Source: a bacterium
Lineage (GTDB): Bacteria; Vulcanimicrobiota; Xenobia; Xenobiales; Xenobiaceae
Reading direction: 5' to 3'
Length of the DNA stretch: 19,435 nt
Assembly: GCA_022839105.1 (NCBI GenBank)
Contig: JALHDH010000099.1
Coordinates: forward strand, 1-19,435
The position numbers and the translations under genes were made by a program. This document shows, in pieces, positions 1-6,375 of this stretch. Every line of letters starts with the position of its first letter. The stretch's first letter is position 1. Under the pieces are notes generated by a model that saw only the letters and a list, made by a program, of their open reading frames with translations, ran no database searches and was not told the origin of the DNA.

Positions 1-104
1 TCCTCGCTGTGCAGCAGCATGCGGATGAAGAGCTCGCGCAGGTAATCCCGTTCGTCGGGCTGTCTGCGCTTGCGGCCGAAGATGATGCCTACTTGTCCGC
101 ACAT
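1..104 (-). CDS. Class II glutamine amidotransferase, N-terminal part (cut by window edge)
   Basis: The minus strand from the ATG at 104-102 reads MCGQVGIIFGRK and stays open to the window edge (34 codons seen). A Cys directly after the initiator Met, followed by a G-hydrophobic-GIIFG stretch, is the signature of the N-terminal nucleophile class II glutaminase fold (as in GlmS, PurF, AsnB), where Met is removed and Cys becomes the catalytic nucleophile that releases ammonia from glutamine. The start overlaps the stop of the upstream DUF5049-like gene by 16 bp, so the two are probably translationally coupled. Small stand-alone amidotransferases of this kind occur in phage- and plasmid-borne amidoligase neighbourhoods; no amidoligase is visible here, as it would lie past the left edge. 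The acceptor substrate is unknown. Confidence 0.72.
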   Translation of the reverse strand, partial: MCGQVGIIFGRKRRQPDERDYLRELFIRMLLHSE

Positions 105-526
105 GGAGCCGGGTCCTCCTTGCCGCCGAAGTTCTTGCCAAGCAGCGGTCTCGTCCCTTCGAGGACGAAGGCCGCGTATTCGCGCCGGTGGTCTGCCAGC
201 CACTCGGCCACCTCCGGGTAGCCCATCTCGGCGGTCAGCCGGGTCACCTCCGGGTGGTCGAGCATGTTGGTGCGCCCGGAGAGCCGCACCTTCTCCAGGG
301 CTTCGAGGAAGCGTTCCGGCCATGGATCGCTGGCCTTGTCGTCGGGCAGGAATTCGATCAGGCCGTGCCGGGCCAGACGGGTGAGAAACTCGGCGGCCGC
401 AGCGGCGGCGTCCTCCGGCAACGGCTGGGTCGGGCCGCCTTCGATGCCGGAGAGCACCTCGGTCATGTAGTCCCGGGGCGCTCGGCTGGCGGTGAACGGT
501 GTCTGGCCGCGCATCAGCTCGACCAC
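89..526 (-). CDS. DUF5049-like protein (145 aa), accessory or phage-like
   Basis: A 145-aa soluble protein with no membrane segment or signal peptide. The central stretch around residues 78-115 (SGRTNMLDHPEV, then a Gly-Tyr and an acidic/basic helix HRREYAAFVL) resembles the short DUF5049 domain of phage and mobile-element proteins, typically a (T/C)NMFD motif followed by HR-x-EY. The function of that domain is unknown. The reported start is GTG at 526, with an in-frame TAA just upstream at 535-533; an ATG at 514-512 is an alternative. Neither has a strong ribosome binding site, which fits translational coupling to the 20-codon ORF ending 6 bp upstream. Its 3' end overlaps the amidotransferase gene by 16 bp, so both probably act together. 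The family assignment is by eye and moderate. Confidence 0.6.
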   Translation of the reverse strand: MVELMRGQTPFTASRAPRDYMTEVLSGIEGGPTQPLPEDAAAAAAEFLTRLARHGLIEFLPDDKASDPWPERFLEALEKVRLSGRTNMLDHPEVTRLTAEMGYPEVAEWLADHRREYAAFVLEGTRPLLGKNFGGKEDPAPCADK

Positions 527-532
527 CCGGAG

Positions 533-595
533 TTAACCACGCTTCTTTTCATGGGCGAGGCGGGCGATTTCGAAAAAAACGTCCGGTTGCGACAT
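533..595 (-). CDS. Possible 20-aa small protein or leader peptide
   Basis: ATG at 595-593 opens a 20-codon frame (MSQPDVFFEIARLAHEKKRG) ending in TAA at 535-533. An AGGT sequence about 9-12 nt before the ATG can serve as ribosome binding site, better than anything in front of the next gene. The peptide is amphipathic (hydrophobic DVFFEIARLA followed by a basic tail). It ends 6 bp before the GTG of the DUF5049-like gene, so it may be a coupling leader or a small protein of the same accessory operon. Such a short frame can occur by chance, so confidence is low. Confidence 0.35.
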   Translation of the reverse strand: MSQPDVFFEIARLAHEKKRG

Positions 596-811
596 CGAGT
601 GATGACCTAAGACAACCGGCAAAAACGGCAACCAGCCGCAAACCCATATCAATCAAGGATGTAGCTTTCCGGACGCGCTTCGGACTTGGTCCGGAGAAAA
701 CAGAGAATCAGGGGCCAAACAGAGAAAGAAAGGCAGGTGGATGGAGTGAATCGATGGCGCGGAGAGGTGCTTTGGAAAGATGTGAAACAGGCGCAAACCC
801 TTTAGAAACAA
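596..811. other. Non-coding stretch between the ssrA terminator and the accessory genes
   Basis: This stretch is clearly more A-rich and less GC-rich than the rest of the window. Open frames crossing it have no family resemblance. It should hold the promoter for the accessory genes read leftwards, but no convincing -10/-35 pair is visible. No integrase gene, tRNA or repeat array is seen here. The change in base composition relative to the housekeeping block supports a different origin for the DNA left of ssrA. Confidence 0.45.
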
Positions 812-861
812 GGAGAAAAAGAAAACCCGTCACCCCGGAGAATGACCCCAGAGAGACGGGT
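812..861 (-). terminator. Rho-independent terminator downstream of ssrA
   Basis: A 7-bp perfect stem (825-831 pairing with 855-861, ACCCGTC/GACGGGT on the minus strand) with further G/C pairing possible inside the loop is followed on the minus strand by a T-rich run (TTTTCTTTTTC, about 824-812). It lies 14 bp beyond the CCA end of tmRNA. On the plus strand the same hairpin is followed by TCTGTCTTTTT, so it could act in both directions. Confidence 0.7.
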
Positions 862-875
862 CTGTCTTTTTGAAA

Positions 876-1230
876 TGGTGGAGGTGGCGGGAATCGAACC
901 CGCGTCCGAGAAGGCCCCCACAAGAGCGTCTACGAGCCTAGCTCAGGATTTGATCTCGGGCGTGCCGGCTCCCCTGAGCGGGATCCGACAGTTCCATACC
1001 CCCTGATTTTCCCCGTTCCAGGCCAGGAGTCGAGCCCGAAGGGGTATCCGACGTGGGTGACGCCCGACAGCGCCTCCGTCGGCGAGGGCGCGCGGACGGG
1101 CTGCACTAGGCAGCCAGTGCCAGGTTGTTGTTGGCAGTTATTGTTTTAGTTTCCGCTGTTTTTACGAGGTAGCGGCAACTCGACTCGCAGCCCTCGCCAG
1201 GACATCTCCCCGTCGAAACCAGTCACCCCC
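876..1230 (-). ncRNA. ssrA: Transfer-messenger RNA (tmRNA), one-piece form
   Basis: The RNA rescues stalled ribosomes and tags the unfinished protein for proteolysis, working with SmpB. The 5' end at 1230 reads GGGGGTGACTGGTTTCGACG, the conserved tRNA-like start. The 3' end has a T arm (GCGGG-TTCGATT-CCCGC) and a genome-encoded CCA at 878-876. The acceptor stem pairs GGGGGTG with CACCTCC, with one G-U. The tag frame reads ANNNLALAA then TAG (GCC at 1135-1133, stop at 1108-1106), ending in the usual ALAA-type degron. An A-rich stretch precedes the resume codon, as expected. smpB lies immediately upstream on the same strand. No -10 box lies in front of 1230, so the RNA may be cut out of a smpB-ssrA transcript. 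Length 355 nt is normal. Confidence 0.95.
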
Positions 1231-1242
1231 ACGGAAGCAAGG

Positions 1243-1273
1243 CCCGACCGCCTGGATCGGCCCGCCGGTCGGG
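1243..1273 (-). terminator. GC-rich hairpin between smpB and ssrA (attenuator or processing site)
   Basis: An 8-bp perfect inverted repeat (CCCGACCG at 1243-1250, CGGTCGGG at 1266-1273) with a 15-nt loop sits between the smpB stop codon and the mature 5' end of tmRNA. On the minus strand it is followed by CCTTGCTTCC, not a true T run. It could be a weak terminator for smpB, or a structure involved in 5' processing of pre-tmRNA. The sequence does not decide between these. Confidence 0.4.
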
Positions 1274-1281
1274 TTCCCGGG

Positions 1282-1785
1282 TCAATCGAGATTCTTCACG
1301 CTCACGCGCATGGCCCGCTCCATCTCGCGCTTCGCGCTGCGCTCGGCCTCGGTCTCGCGCTTGTCGTACAGCTTCTTGCCACGGGCCACGGCGATCTCGA
1401 CCTTGACCTTCCCGTTCAGGAAGTACATCCGCGTGGGGATCAGGGTCAGGCCCTTCTCGCGGGTCTTGCCGATCAGCCGGCGGATCTCCTCGCGGTGGAG
1501 CAGGAGCTTGCGGGGGCGCAGGGGGTCATGGTTGAAGCGGTTCCCCTTCTCCCAGGGGCTGATGTTGAGGTTCTTCAACCAGACCTCGGCGTTGTCGACC
1601 ACCGCGTAGGCGTCCACCATGCTGACGCGTCCGGCCCTCAGGGACTTCACCTCGGTGCCGGTCAACACGACCCCGGCCTCGAAGAGCTCCTCGAAGTGGT
1701 ACTCGTGGCGCGCCCGGCGGTTCAGGGCGATGGACTTGTTGCGCGGAGCCGGTTCGGCGCCGGGCTTCTTGGTGGAGGCAGCCAT
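1282..1785 (-). CDS. smpB: SsrA-binding protein SmpB
   Basis: A 167-aa RNA-binding protein that binds the tRNA-like domain of tmRNA and delivers it to stalled ribosomes. The family core is easy to read: NRRARHEYHF, then GTEVKSLRAGRVS, the LKNLNISPW region, the EIRRLIGKTREKGLTLIP block and the YFLNGKVKVEIAVARGKKLYDKR segment, followed by the basic C-terminal tail that enters the decoding centre. Length is normal (about 150-165 aa in the family). An AGGAG ribosome binding site lies just before the ATG at 1785. The gene starts 11 bp after the lytic transglycosylase gene and ends 51 bp before tmRNA, so the two partners of trans-translation are adjacent. Confidence 0.97.
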   Translation of the reverse strand: MAASTKKPGAEPAPRNKSIALNRRARHEYHFEELFEAGVVLTGTEVKSLRAGRVSMVDAYAVVDNAEVWLKNLNISPWEKGNRFNHDPLRPRKLLLHREEIRRLIGKTREKGLTLIPTRMYFLNGKVKVEIAVARGKKLYDKRETEAERSAKREMERAMRVSVKNLD

Positions 1786-1796
1786 GGTCTCCTATC

Positions 1797-2549
1797 CTAG
1801 CCTCCGGACCGTCCGCGCGCAAGCATGGAATCATGCCTGAATCCGCCACCTGCCGTGGCATTCGGGCGCAGCTCCGGGTACAGGCTGCGATAGCGATCGC
1901 GGGCCAGCAGGACCTTCTGCACGAAGCAGCGGGTCTCGGGATAGGGCAATTCCCCCACCCCCAGGGCGCCACGCTGGATCTGCCAGTCGTCCACCGTGTG
2001 TTGTCCGACGTTGTAGGCCGCCAGGGCCAGGACCGGATCCCCTTCGAAACGCCTCAGGAGCCAGGCCAGGTACCATCCCCCGGAGCGCAGGCTGACTTGA
2101 GGCTCGCGAAGCGAGGAAGGTCCCCGCCAGGGCAGGCCGGCCTCCCGGGCCACCCACTCGCCCGTGCTGGGAAGGAGCTGCATCAGCCCCACCGCGCCCT
2201 GATCCGAGACCGCCTCGGGGCGGAATCCGCTCTCGGCCAGGGCCACGGCCGCCAGCAGGGAAGGGTCCACCCCCGTGGTGTGGGCGGCCTGAAGCAACTC
2301 CTCCTGGAAGTGCAGGGGGAAGAAGAGCCGCTGGACGGGAGGCAGCAGGATCAGGAGGGGGGCCAGGACCAGGAGCAGCAGCACCACGGCCCAGGAGCGA
2401 AGCCATCGGGCCAGGCGGACCCGGTCCCCCTTCCAACGCCGATGGACCGGCACCAGGTGCAGGTGGCGCTGCCGGGGACGGAAGGGTCGAGGCCGCGAGC
2501 CCTTCAAGGAATGCTCCCTCAGGGCGCAGCTTGTTTGAAGCTGATTCAC
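1797..2549 (-). CDS. Membrane-anchored lytic transglycosylase (SLT domain)
   Basis: A cell-wall enzyme that cleaves the MurNAc-GlcNAc bond of peptidoglycan with 1,6-anhydro formation. Residues about 53-70 form a hydrophobic membrane anchor after a basic N terminus, so the catalytic part faces the periplasm. The SLT fold follows: DPSLLAAVALAESGF with catalytic Glu106, then SDQGAVGLMQLLPSTGEW, then LALAAYNVG, all hallmarks of the Slt70-like soluble transglycosylase domain. The first ~45 residues look unlike a conserved sequence and the start (GTG at 2549) has no clear ribosome binding site, so the true start may lie closer to the anchor; no internal ATG precedes the domain. It sits between coaE (90 bp upstream) and smpB (11 bp downstream), probably in one transcript. 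Confidence 0.87.
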   Translation of the reverse strand: MNQLQTSCALREHSLKGSRPRPFRPRQRHLHLVPVHRRWKGDRVRLARWLRSWAVVLLLLVLAPLLILLPPVQRLFFPLHFQEELLQAAHTTGVDPSLLAAVALAESGFRPEAVSDQGAVGLMQLLPSTGEWVAREAGLPWRGPSSLREPQVSLRSGGWYLAWLLRRFEGDPVLALAAYNVGQHTVDDWQIQRGALGVGELPYPETRCFVQKVLLARDRYRSLYPELRPNATAGGGFRHDSMLARGRSGG

Positions 2550-2639
2550 CGAACGGGGATTCCGGATCGGGAGGGCTCATCCCTTCCCAATCCGGCGAAT
2601 CCCAAACCGGGTTCAGACCCGCTTCGGGGCATGGGGGTT

Positions 2640-3266
2640 TCAGGGGGGGGGCAGCAAGGGCGCCACCCAATCCTCCCAGGCCGCATCCACCAGGGCCGCG
2701 GTCTGCTCCAGGGCTCCGGAGTTGTCGATCAGCACGTCGGCCCGAGCCGCCTTCTCGGCGGCGGACATCTGGGTCCGGATGCGGCGCAGGGCCTCCTCCC
2801 GAGGCAGGCCGTCGCGCCGGGTCAGGCGGCGGATCTGTTCTTCGGGAGGAAGATCCACGACCCAGACCTGGTCGACGATGGCCTCGGCCCCGTGTTCCAG
2901 CAGGAGAGGCGCCATCAACACCACCACCGGGTTCCGCGCCCCGAGATCCGCCAACCGGGAAAGGGACTCCTTCCAGATGGCGGGGTGGGTGATCGCGTTG
3001 AGGTCCTCGAGATCCCTTTCCGACCCGAAGACCCTCAAGGCCAGCCCGGCGCGGTCCAGGCGCCCCTGCTCGTCCAGGATCCCGGCCCCGAAACGCTCGA
3101 CCATCCGGAAAAGCAAAGGTGAGCCGGGGACCATGAGGTCCCGGCTCACCTGATCGGCATCCACCAGGGCCGCCCCTTTGCCTTGCAGCATCCGGGCCAC
3201 CGTGGACTTTCCTGCGGCGATGCTCCCGGTCAGACCCAGGACCAAGGCACGAAGGCGCGGAACCAC
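2640..3266 (-). CDS. coaE: Dephospho-CoA kinase
   Basis: Catalyses the last step of coenzyme A synthesis, ATP-dependent phosphorylation of the 3'-OH of dephospho-CoA, in the cytoplasm. The P loop GLTGSIAAGKST lies at residues 11-22. The substrate-binding VDADQVSRDLM segment, the THPAIW region and the RLTRRDGLPREEALRRI lid segment are typical of CoaE, as is the length of 208 aa. The start is GTG at 3266, with a weak GGAAA upstream; it lies 23 bp after the rpsA stop, so it is probably expressed from the rpsA transcript. The enzyme ends in a short Pro-rich tail. Confidence 0.95.
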   Translation of the reverse strand: MVPRLRALVLGLTGSIAAGKSTVARMLQGKGAALVDADQVSRDLMVPGSPLLFRMVERFGAGILDEQGRLDRAGLALRVFGSERDLEDLNAITHPAIWKESLSRLADLGARNPVVVLMAPLLLEHGAEAIVDQVWVVDLPPEEQIRRLTRRDGLPREEALRRIRTQMSAAEKAARADVLIDNSGALEQTAALVDAAWEDWVAPLLPPP

Positions 3267-3289
3267 GGCGTTTCCAGCCAGAAGGTCGC

Positions 3290-4618
3290 CTATTCTTCCT
3301 CGGTGGGGGTCTGACCCAGCATCTGCTGCATCTCGGAGGTGCTGAACTTGCTCTTCAGCAGGTCCCCGATGGTGAAGCCTCCGCTGTTGTTCTCGGAGTG
3401 GCGGGTCCGGGCCTGGCCCTCAGGGATCATGGCGGCCACCTGGCGCACCGAGAGCACCATGCGGCGGCTGTCGGCGCTGAGCTCGATGACGCGGACCTCC
3501 AGCTCCTGGTCCGGCTTGAGGACTTCCTCGGGGCGGCTGACGCGGTAATCGGCCAGCTCGCGCAGCGGGACGAGGCCCTCCACGCCTTCCTGCAACTCGA
3601 CGAAGGCGTAGTTCTTGGCCAGCTTGGTCACGCGGCCGGTGACCACGTCCCCGACCTTGTACTGCTCTTCGATGGTCAGCCACGGATCCGGACGGGCCTG
3701 GCGCAGCGAGAGCGAGATGCGCTCGCGCTTGGGATCGACCTTCAGGACCAGGACCTCGACCGCCTGGTTGGGCTGGACGACCTCGCTGGGGTGCTTGATC
3801 CGCTTCCAGGAGAGCTCCGAGATGTGGACCAGGCCGTCGACACCGCCCAGGTTCACGAAGGCGCCGAAGTTGGTCAGGCGGGCCACCGTGCCGCTGAGGA
3901 CCTGACCCTCGGCCAGGTCGGACAGGGTCTGGTCCTTCATCTTCTGACGGTCCTCTTCGACGGCCTTCTTCCGGGAAAGGACCACCTTGCGCCGGCCGCG
4001 GTCGACCTCCAGGACCTTCAGGGGCAGGACCTCGCCGACGAAGTCGGACAGGTCGTGCACCGGGCGGACATCGACGTGCGAGGCCGGAACGAAACCGCGC
4101 AGGCCGAGATCGACGATCAGGCCTCCCTTGACCTGCTCGGTGCAGGTCGCGGTCAGGGTCTCGCCCGTCTCGTGGGCCTTGAGCACGCGCCGCCAGGCCG
4201 ATTCCAGGTCGGCCCGCTTCTTGGACAGGACCAGGGTGCCCTCGGACTCATCCACCCGCTGGACCACCACGTCGATCTCGTCGCCCACCTTGACGATCTC
4301 GTCAACCGGGACATCGCGGCGATGGGTCAACTGGCTGATGGGAACCAGACCTTCGGTCTTGTAGCCGACGTCCACCAGGACTCCCTCGCCGTCGACCCGG
4401 ACCACCCGACCGGTGAGGAACTCACCCGGAGAGATGGACTTGAAGGACTCCTCGTAGGCCTCGAATGCGGCCATCGCGGAAGCCATGTCCTGGCCTGCCT
4501 CCTCTGCCATCGCCTCGGATGCGTTGGAGACCGGGTTCTCTGAGGTCACCTCGGTTGCCGTCTGGGTAGGGTTCGCCTCCTCCTCGGTGGCAAAACCGGT
4601 GGGTCGCAGGTTGTCCAT
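3290..4618 (-). CDS. rpsA: 30S ribosomal protein S1 (four S1 domains)
   Basis: A 442-aa RNA-binding protein that helps the small ribosomal subunit capture mRNA. Four S1/OB domains can be read at about residues 64-134, 152-217, 237-306 and 323-392. The third is the most canonical (GTVARLTNFGAFVNLGGVDG, then LVHISELSW). E. coli S1 has six domains and about 557 aa; the four-domain form with an acidic N-terminal tail (residues 10-60) resembles that of Firmicutes and several other phyla. The C terminus carries a Ser/Thr/Gln-rich tail ending TPTEEE. A GGGAG ribosome binding site ends 11 nt before the ATG, and a perfect hairpin sits in the leader. It appears to be the first gene of the rpsA-coaE-slt-smpB-ssrA run. 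Confidence 0.95.
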   Translation of the reverse strand: MDNLRPTGFATEEEANPTQTATEVTSENPVSNASEAMAEEAGQDMASAMAAFEAYEESFKSISPGEFLTGRVVRVDGEGVLVDVGYKTEGLVPISQLTHRRDVPVDEIVKVGDEIDVVVQRVDESEGTLVLSKKRADLESAWRRVLKAHETGETLTATCTEQVKGGLIVDLGLRGFVPASHVDVRPVHDLSDFVGEVLPLKVLEVDRGRRKVVLSRKKAVEEDRQKMKDQTLSDLAEGQVLSGTVARLTNFGAFVNLGGVDGLVHISELSWKRIKHPSEVVQPNQAVEVLVLKVDPKRERISLSLRQARPDPWLTIEEQYKVGDVVTGRVTKLAKNYAFVELQEGVEGLVPLRELADYRVSRPEEVLKPDQELEVRVIELSADSRRMVLSVRQVAAMIPEGQARTRHSENNSGGFTIGDLLKSKFSTSEMQQMLGQTPTEEE

Positions 4619-4643
4619 AGTGGTCGTAGCTCCCTTTTCTCGG

Positions 4644-4666
4644 GCCTTCCCAGGGATGGGGAAGGC
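4644..4666 (-). promoter_or_regulatory. Hairpin in the rpsA leader
   Basis: A perfect 8-bp inverted repeat (GCCTTCCC at 4644-4651 and GGGAAGGC at 4659-4666) with a 7-nt loop lies 25 nt upstream of the rpsA start and 10 nt before its GGGAG ribosome binding site. No T run follows. It could be part of an autoregulatory leader (S1 is known to repress its own translation in enterobacteria) or a weak terminator of the radical SAM gene upstream. The regulatory reading is inference. Confidence 0.4.
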
Positions 4667-4742
4667 AGTTCGTAGGTCGGATGGTTCCGCCTCGCCAGGG
4701 CAATGCGAATCAGCGAGCCATGCTGGCGGGGTGCGCTCTTTT

Positions 4743-6341
4743 CTAGGCGCGCGCCCGACGTTCCTTCCGCTCTTCGGGAATTTCCCGGTCGAATCCGAAG
4801 GGAGCCGGGAAGCCTTCCGCGACGGGCCTGCGGCCCCGCCCGCGCAGGCGCCGGGCGAGATCCCGCAGGGACTTGTCCAGCCGGGACTCCTCTCGTCCCC
4901 TCAGGAGGTTGGAGACCAGGCGCATCAGCCGCCAGGGTCGGACGGCGTACTGGACCCCATAGAAGACCAGGAACGCCAGGAGCCGGTAGCGGTTCAGGGC
5001 CGCCGGCCCGACCCTCGAAGCCAGGGGACTCGACCTCGAGACATCCTTGTAGGCCCCCAGCCCCAGGAAGAACTCGTCGCCCAGCTCGCCGACCCGACCC
5101 GAGGACTGCAGTTCAGAGAAGAGCTCCGAGCCGGGATAGGGGCAGAAGAGCGTGACCCCCACGTCGTGGACCCCGTCCAGCGCCATCCGGATCAGGAAGC
5201 CCAGGGTCTGGCGCAACTCGGCCGGAGAGTCTTCAGGAAGGCCCATGATGATGTTCAGCTTGACGTTCAGGCCGGAACGCACCGCCGAACGCGCCGCCCG
5301 GCGCAGACGGACCAGATCCACCCTCTTGCGGATCCTCTCGAGCACGGCCGGAGACCCCGACTCCGGGGCGAAGGAGAGGTTGCGGCAACCCGAGCGGTGC
5401 AGGCTGCGGCAGACCTCCTCGTCCAGGGCCTCGCAACGCGTCCCGCTGGGCAACTGCCAGGTGAAATCCATCCCCCGCTCGCGGATCCGCCGGGTGAAGC
5501 GCAGGATCCACTCCCGGTCCAGGATCGCGGTCAGATCGTAGAAGTCGAAGTTCGTCGCGGCAAAACGCTCCTGCAGGGAGGCGATCTCGTCCAGGACCCG
5601 ATCGGGGTCCCGGGCCTGCCAGAGCGCCCCCCACATCGCCGGGCTCGAACAGAAGGTGCAGCGGAAGGGACACCCGCGGGTGGCCAGCACGGGCATGCTC
5701 CGGCCCCGATTCACCCCGAAGCCCAGGCCGTGCTCGAGGTAGTTCCGCACGGGGACCAGGTCCCAGGCCGGCCAGGGAATCTGGTCGAGCTCAGCCAGCC
5801 GGGGGCGGGGCGGCCCCAGGTGGACCCGACCCCGGGCGCGCCAGGCCAGCCCCGGCAATCCGAAGACCTCGCGCCCCTCCTGCAGGGCCTCCACGAGCTC
5901 GACCAGGGTCCGTTCGCCCTCCCCCAGCACGCAGAAGTCGACCTCGGGCGTGGTCTGGAGCAGGAACCCGGCCGTGGCGCTGGCGTGCTCTCCGCCCAGG
6001 ACGATCGGCACCCCGGGAAGATTCTGGCGGACCAGGCGCACGAGGCGTCGGACCTCGGGCCAGTCCTGCGAGAACATGCAACTGATCCCCACCAGATCCA
6101 CCTCCCCCTGGAGGCGATCGGCGATCTGCTCGCTGGTCAGGCCGATGGCCAGGACCCGCCCTCCGAAGAGAGGGGTGACCTGGAAGGGGGCCTCACCCAC
6201 CGCGTCGAGGATCCGGACCTCGTGCCCGGCCGAGCGCAGGCTCGAGGCCAGGTAGGCGCAGGCCAGGGGCGGCGTCAGCGGGCCGGAATCCGACCAGGCC
6301 GAGACCAGCAGGGGGGGGCGGAGGAGCAGGATGCGGGCCAT
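4743..6341 (-). CDS. B12-binding-domain radical SAM protein (532 aa)
   Basis: The start is ATG at 6341 (MARILLLRPP) because GGGGGAAACCAC stands just in front; a longer frame to 6425 has no ribosome binding site. Residues 1-150 form a Rossmann-like cobalamin-binding domain (LASSLRSAGHEVRILDA, DLVGISCMFSQ, VPIVLGGEHAS) without the DxHxxG base-off histidine motif, as is common in BchE-like class B enzymes. The radical SAM cluster motif CPFRCTFC gives Cys224, Cys228 and Cys231 for the [4Fe-4S] cluster that cleaves S-adenosylmethionine. The C terminus is basic. Families of this type methylate or rearrange lipids, tetrapyrroles or secondary metabolites; the substrate here is unknown. It follows the ferredoxin/NuoB-like gene by 34 bp, so it is probably the last gene of the Ehr operon. 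That would be unusual and may be only a positional link. Confidence 0.88.
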   Translation of the reverse strand: MARILLLRPPLLVSAWSDSGPLTPPLACAYLASSLRSAGHEVRILDAVGEAPFQVTPLFGGRVLAIGLTSEQIADRLQGEVDLVGISCMFSQDWPEVRRLVRLVRQNLPGVPIVLGGEHASATAGFLLQTTPEVDFCVLGEGERTLVELVEALQEGREVFGLPGLAWRARGRVHLGPPRPRLAELDQIPWPAWDLVPVRNYLEHGLGFGVNRGRSMPVLATRGCPFRCTFCSSPAMWGALWQARDPDRVLDEIASLQERFAATNFDFYDLTAILDREWILRFTRRIRERGMDFTWQLPSGTRCEALDEEVCRSLHRSGCRNLSFAPESGSPAVLERIRKRVDLVRLRRAARSAVRSGLNVKLNIIMGLPEDSPAELRQTLGFLIRMALDGVHDVGVTLFCPYPGSELFSELQSSGRVGELGDEFFLGLGAYKDVSRSSPLASRVGPAALNRYRLLAFLVFYGVQYAVRPWRLMRLVSNLLRGREESRLDKSLRDLARRLRGRGRRPVAEGFPAPFGFDREIPEERKERRARA

Positions 6342-6375
6342 GTGGTTTCCCCCCCTTCGCCGGGCGTCGCCCCGA

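Noticed and set aside
708..923. Small minus-strand frame overlapping the tmRNA 3' end
   Set aside because: It lies inside tmRNA and its terminator; no ribosome binding site or similarity.
876..960. Possible tRNA gene at the T-arm-like sequence near 890-905
   Set aside because: The T arm and CCA belong to the tRNA-like domain of tmRNA, as shown by the matching 5' end at 1230 and the tag frame.
1833..3122. Long plus-strand frame of 429 codons opposite slt and coaE
   Set aside because: Its protein is Gln/His/Gly/Pro-rich with no family resemblance, the usual antisense shadow; the minus strand carries clear coaE and transglycosylase motifs.
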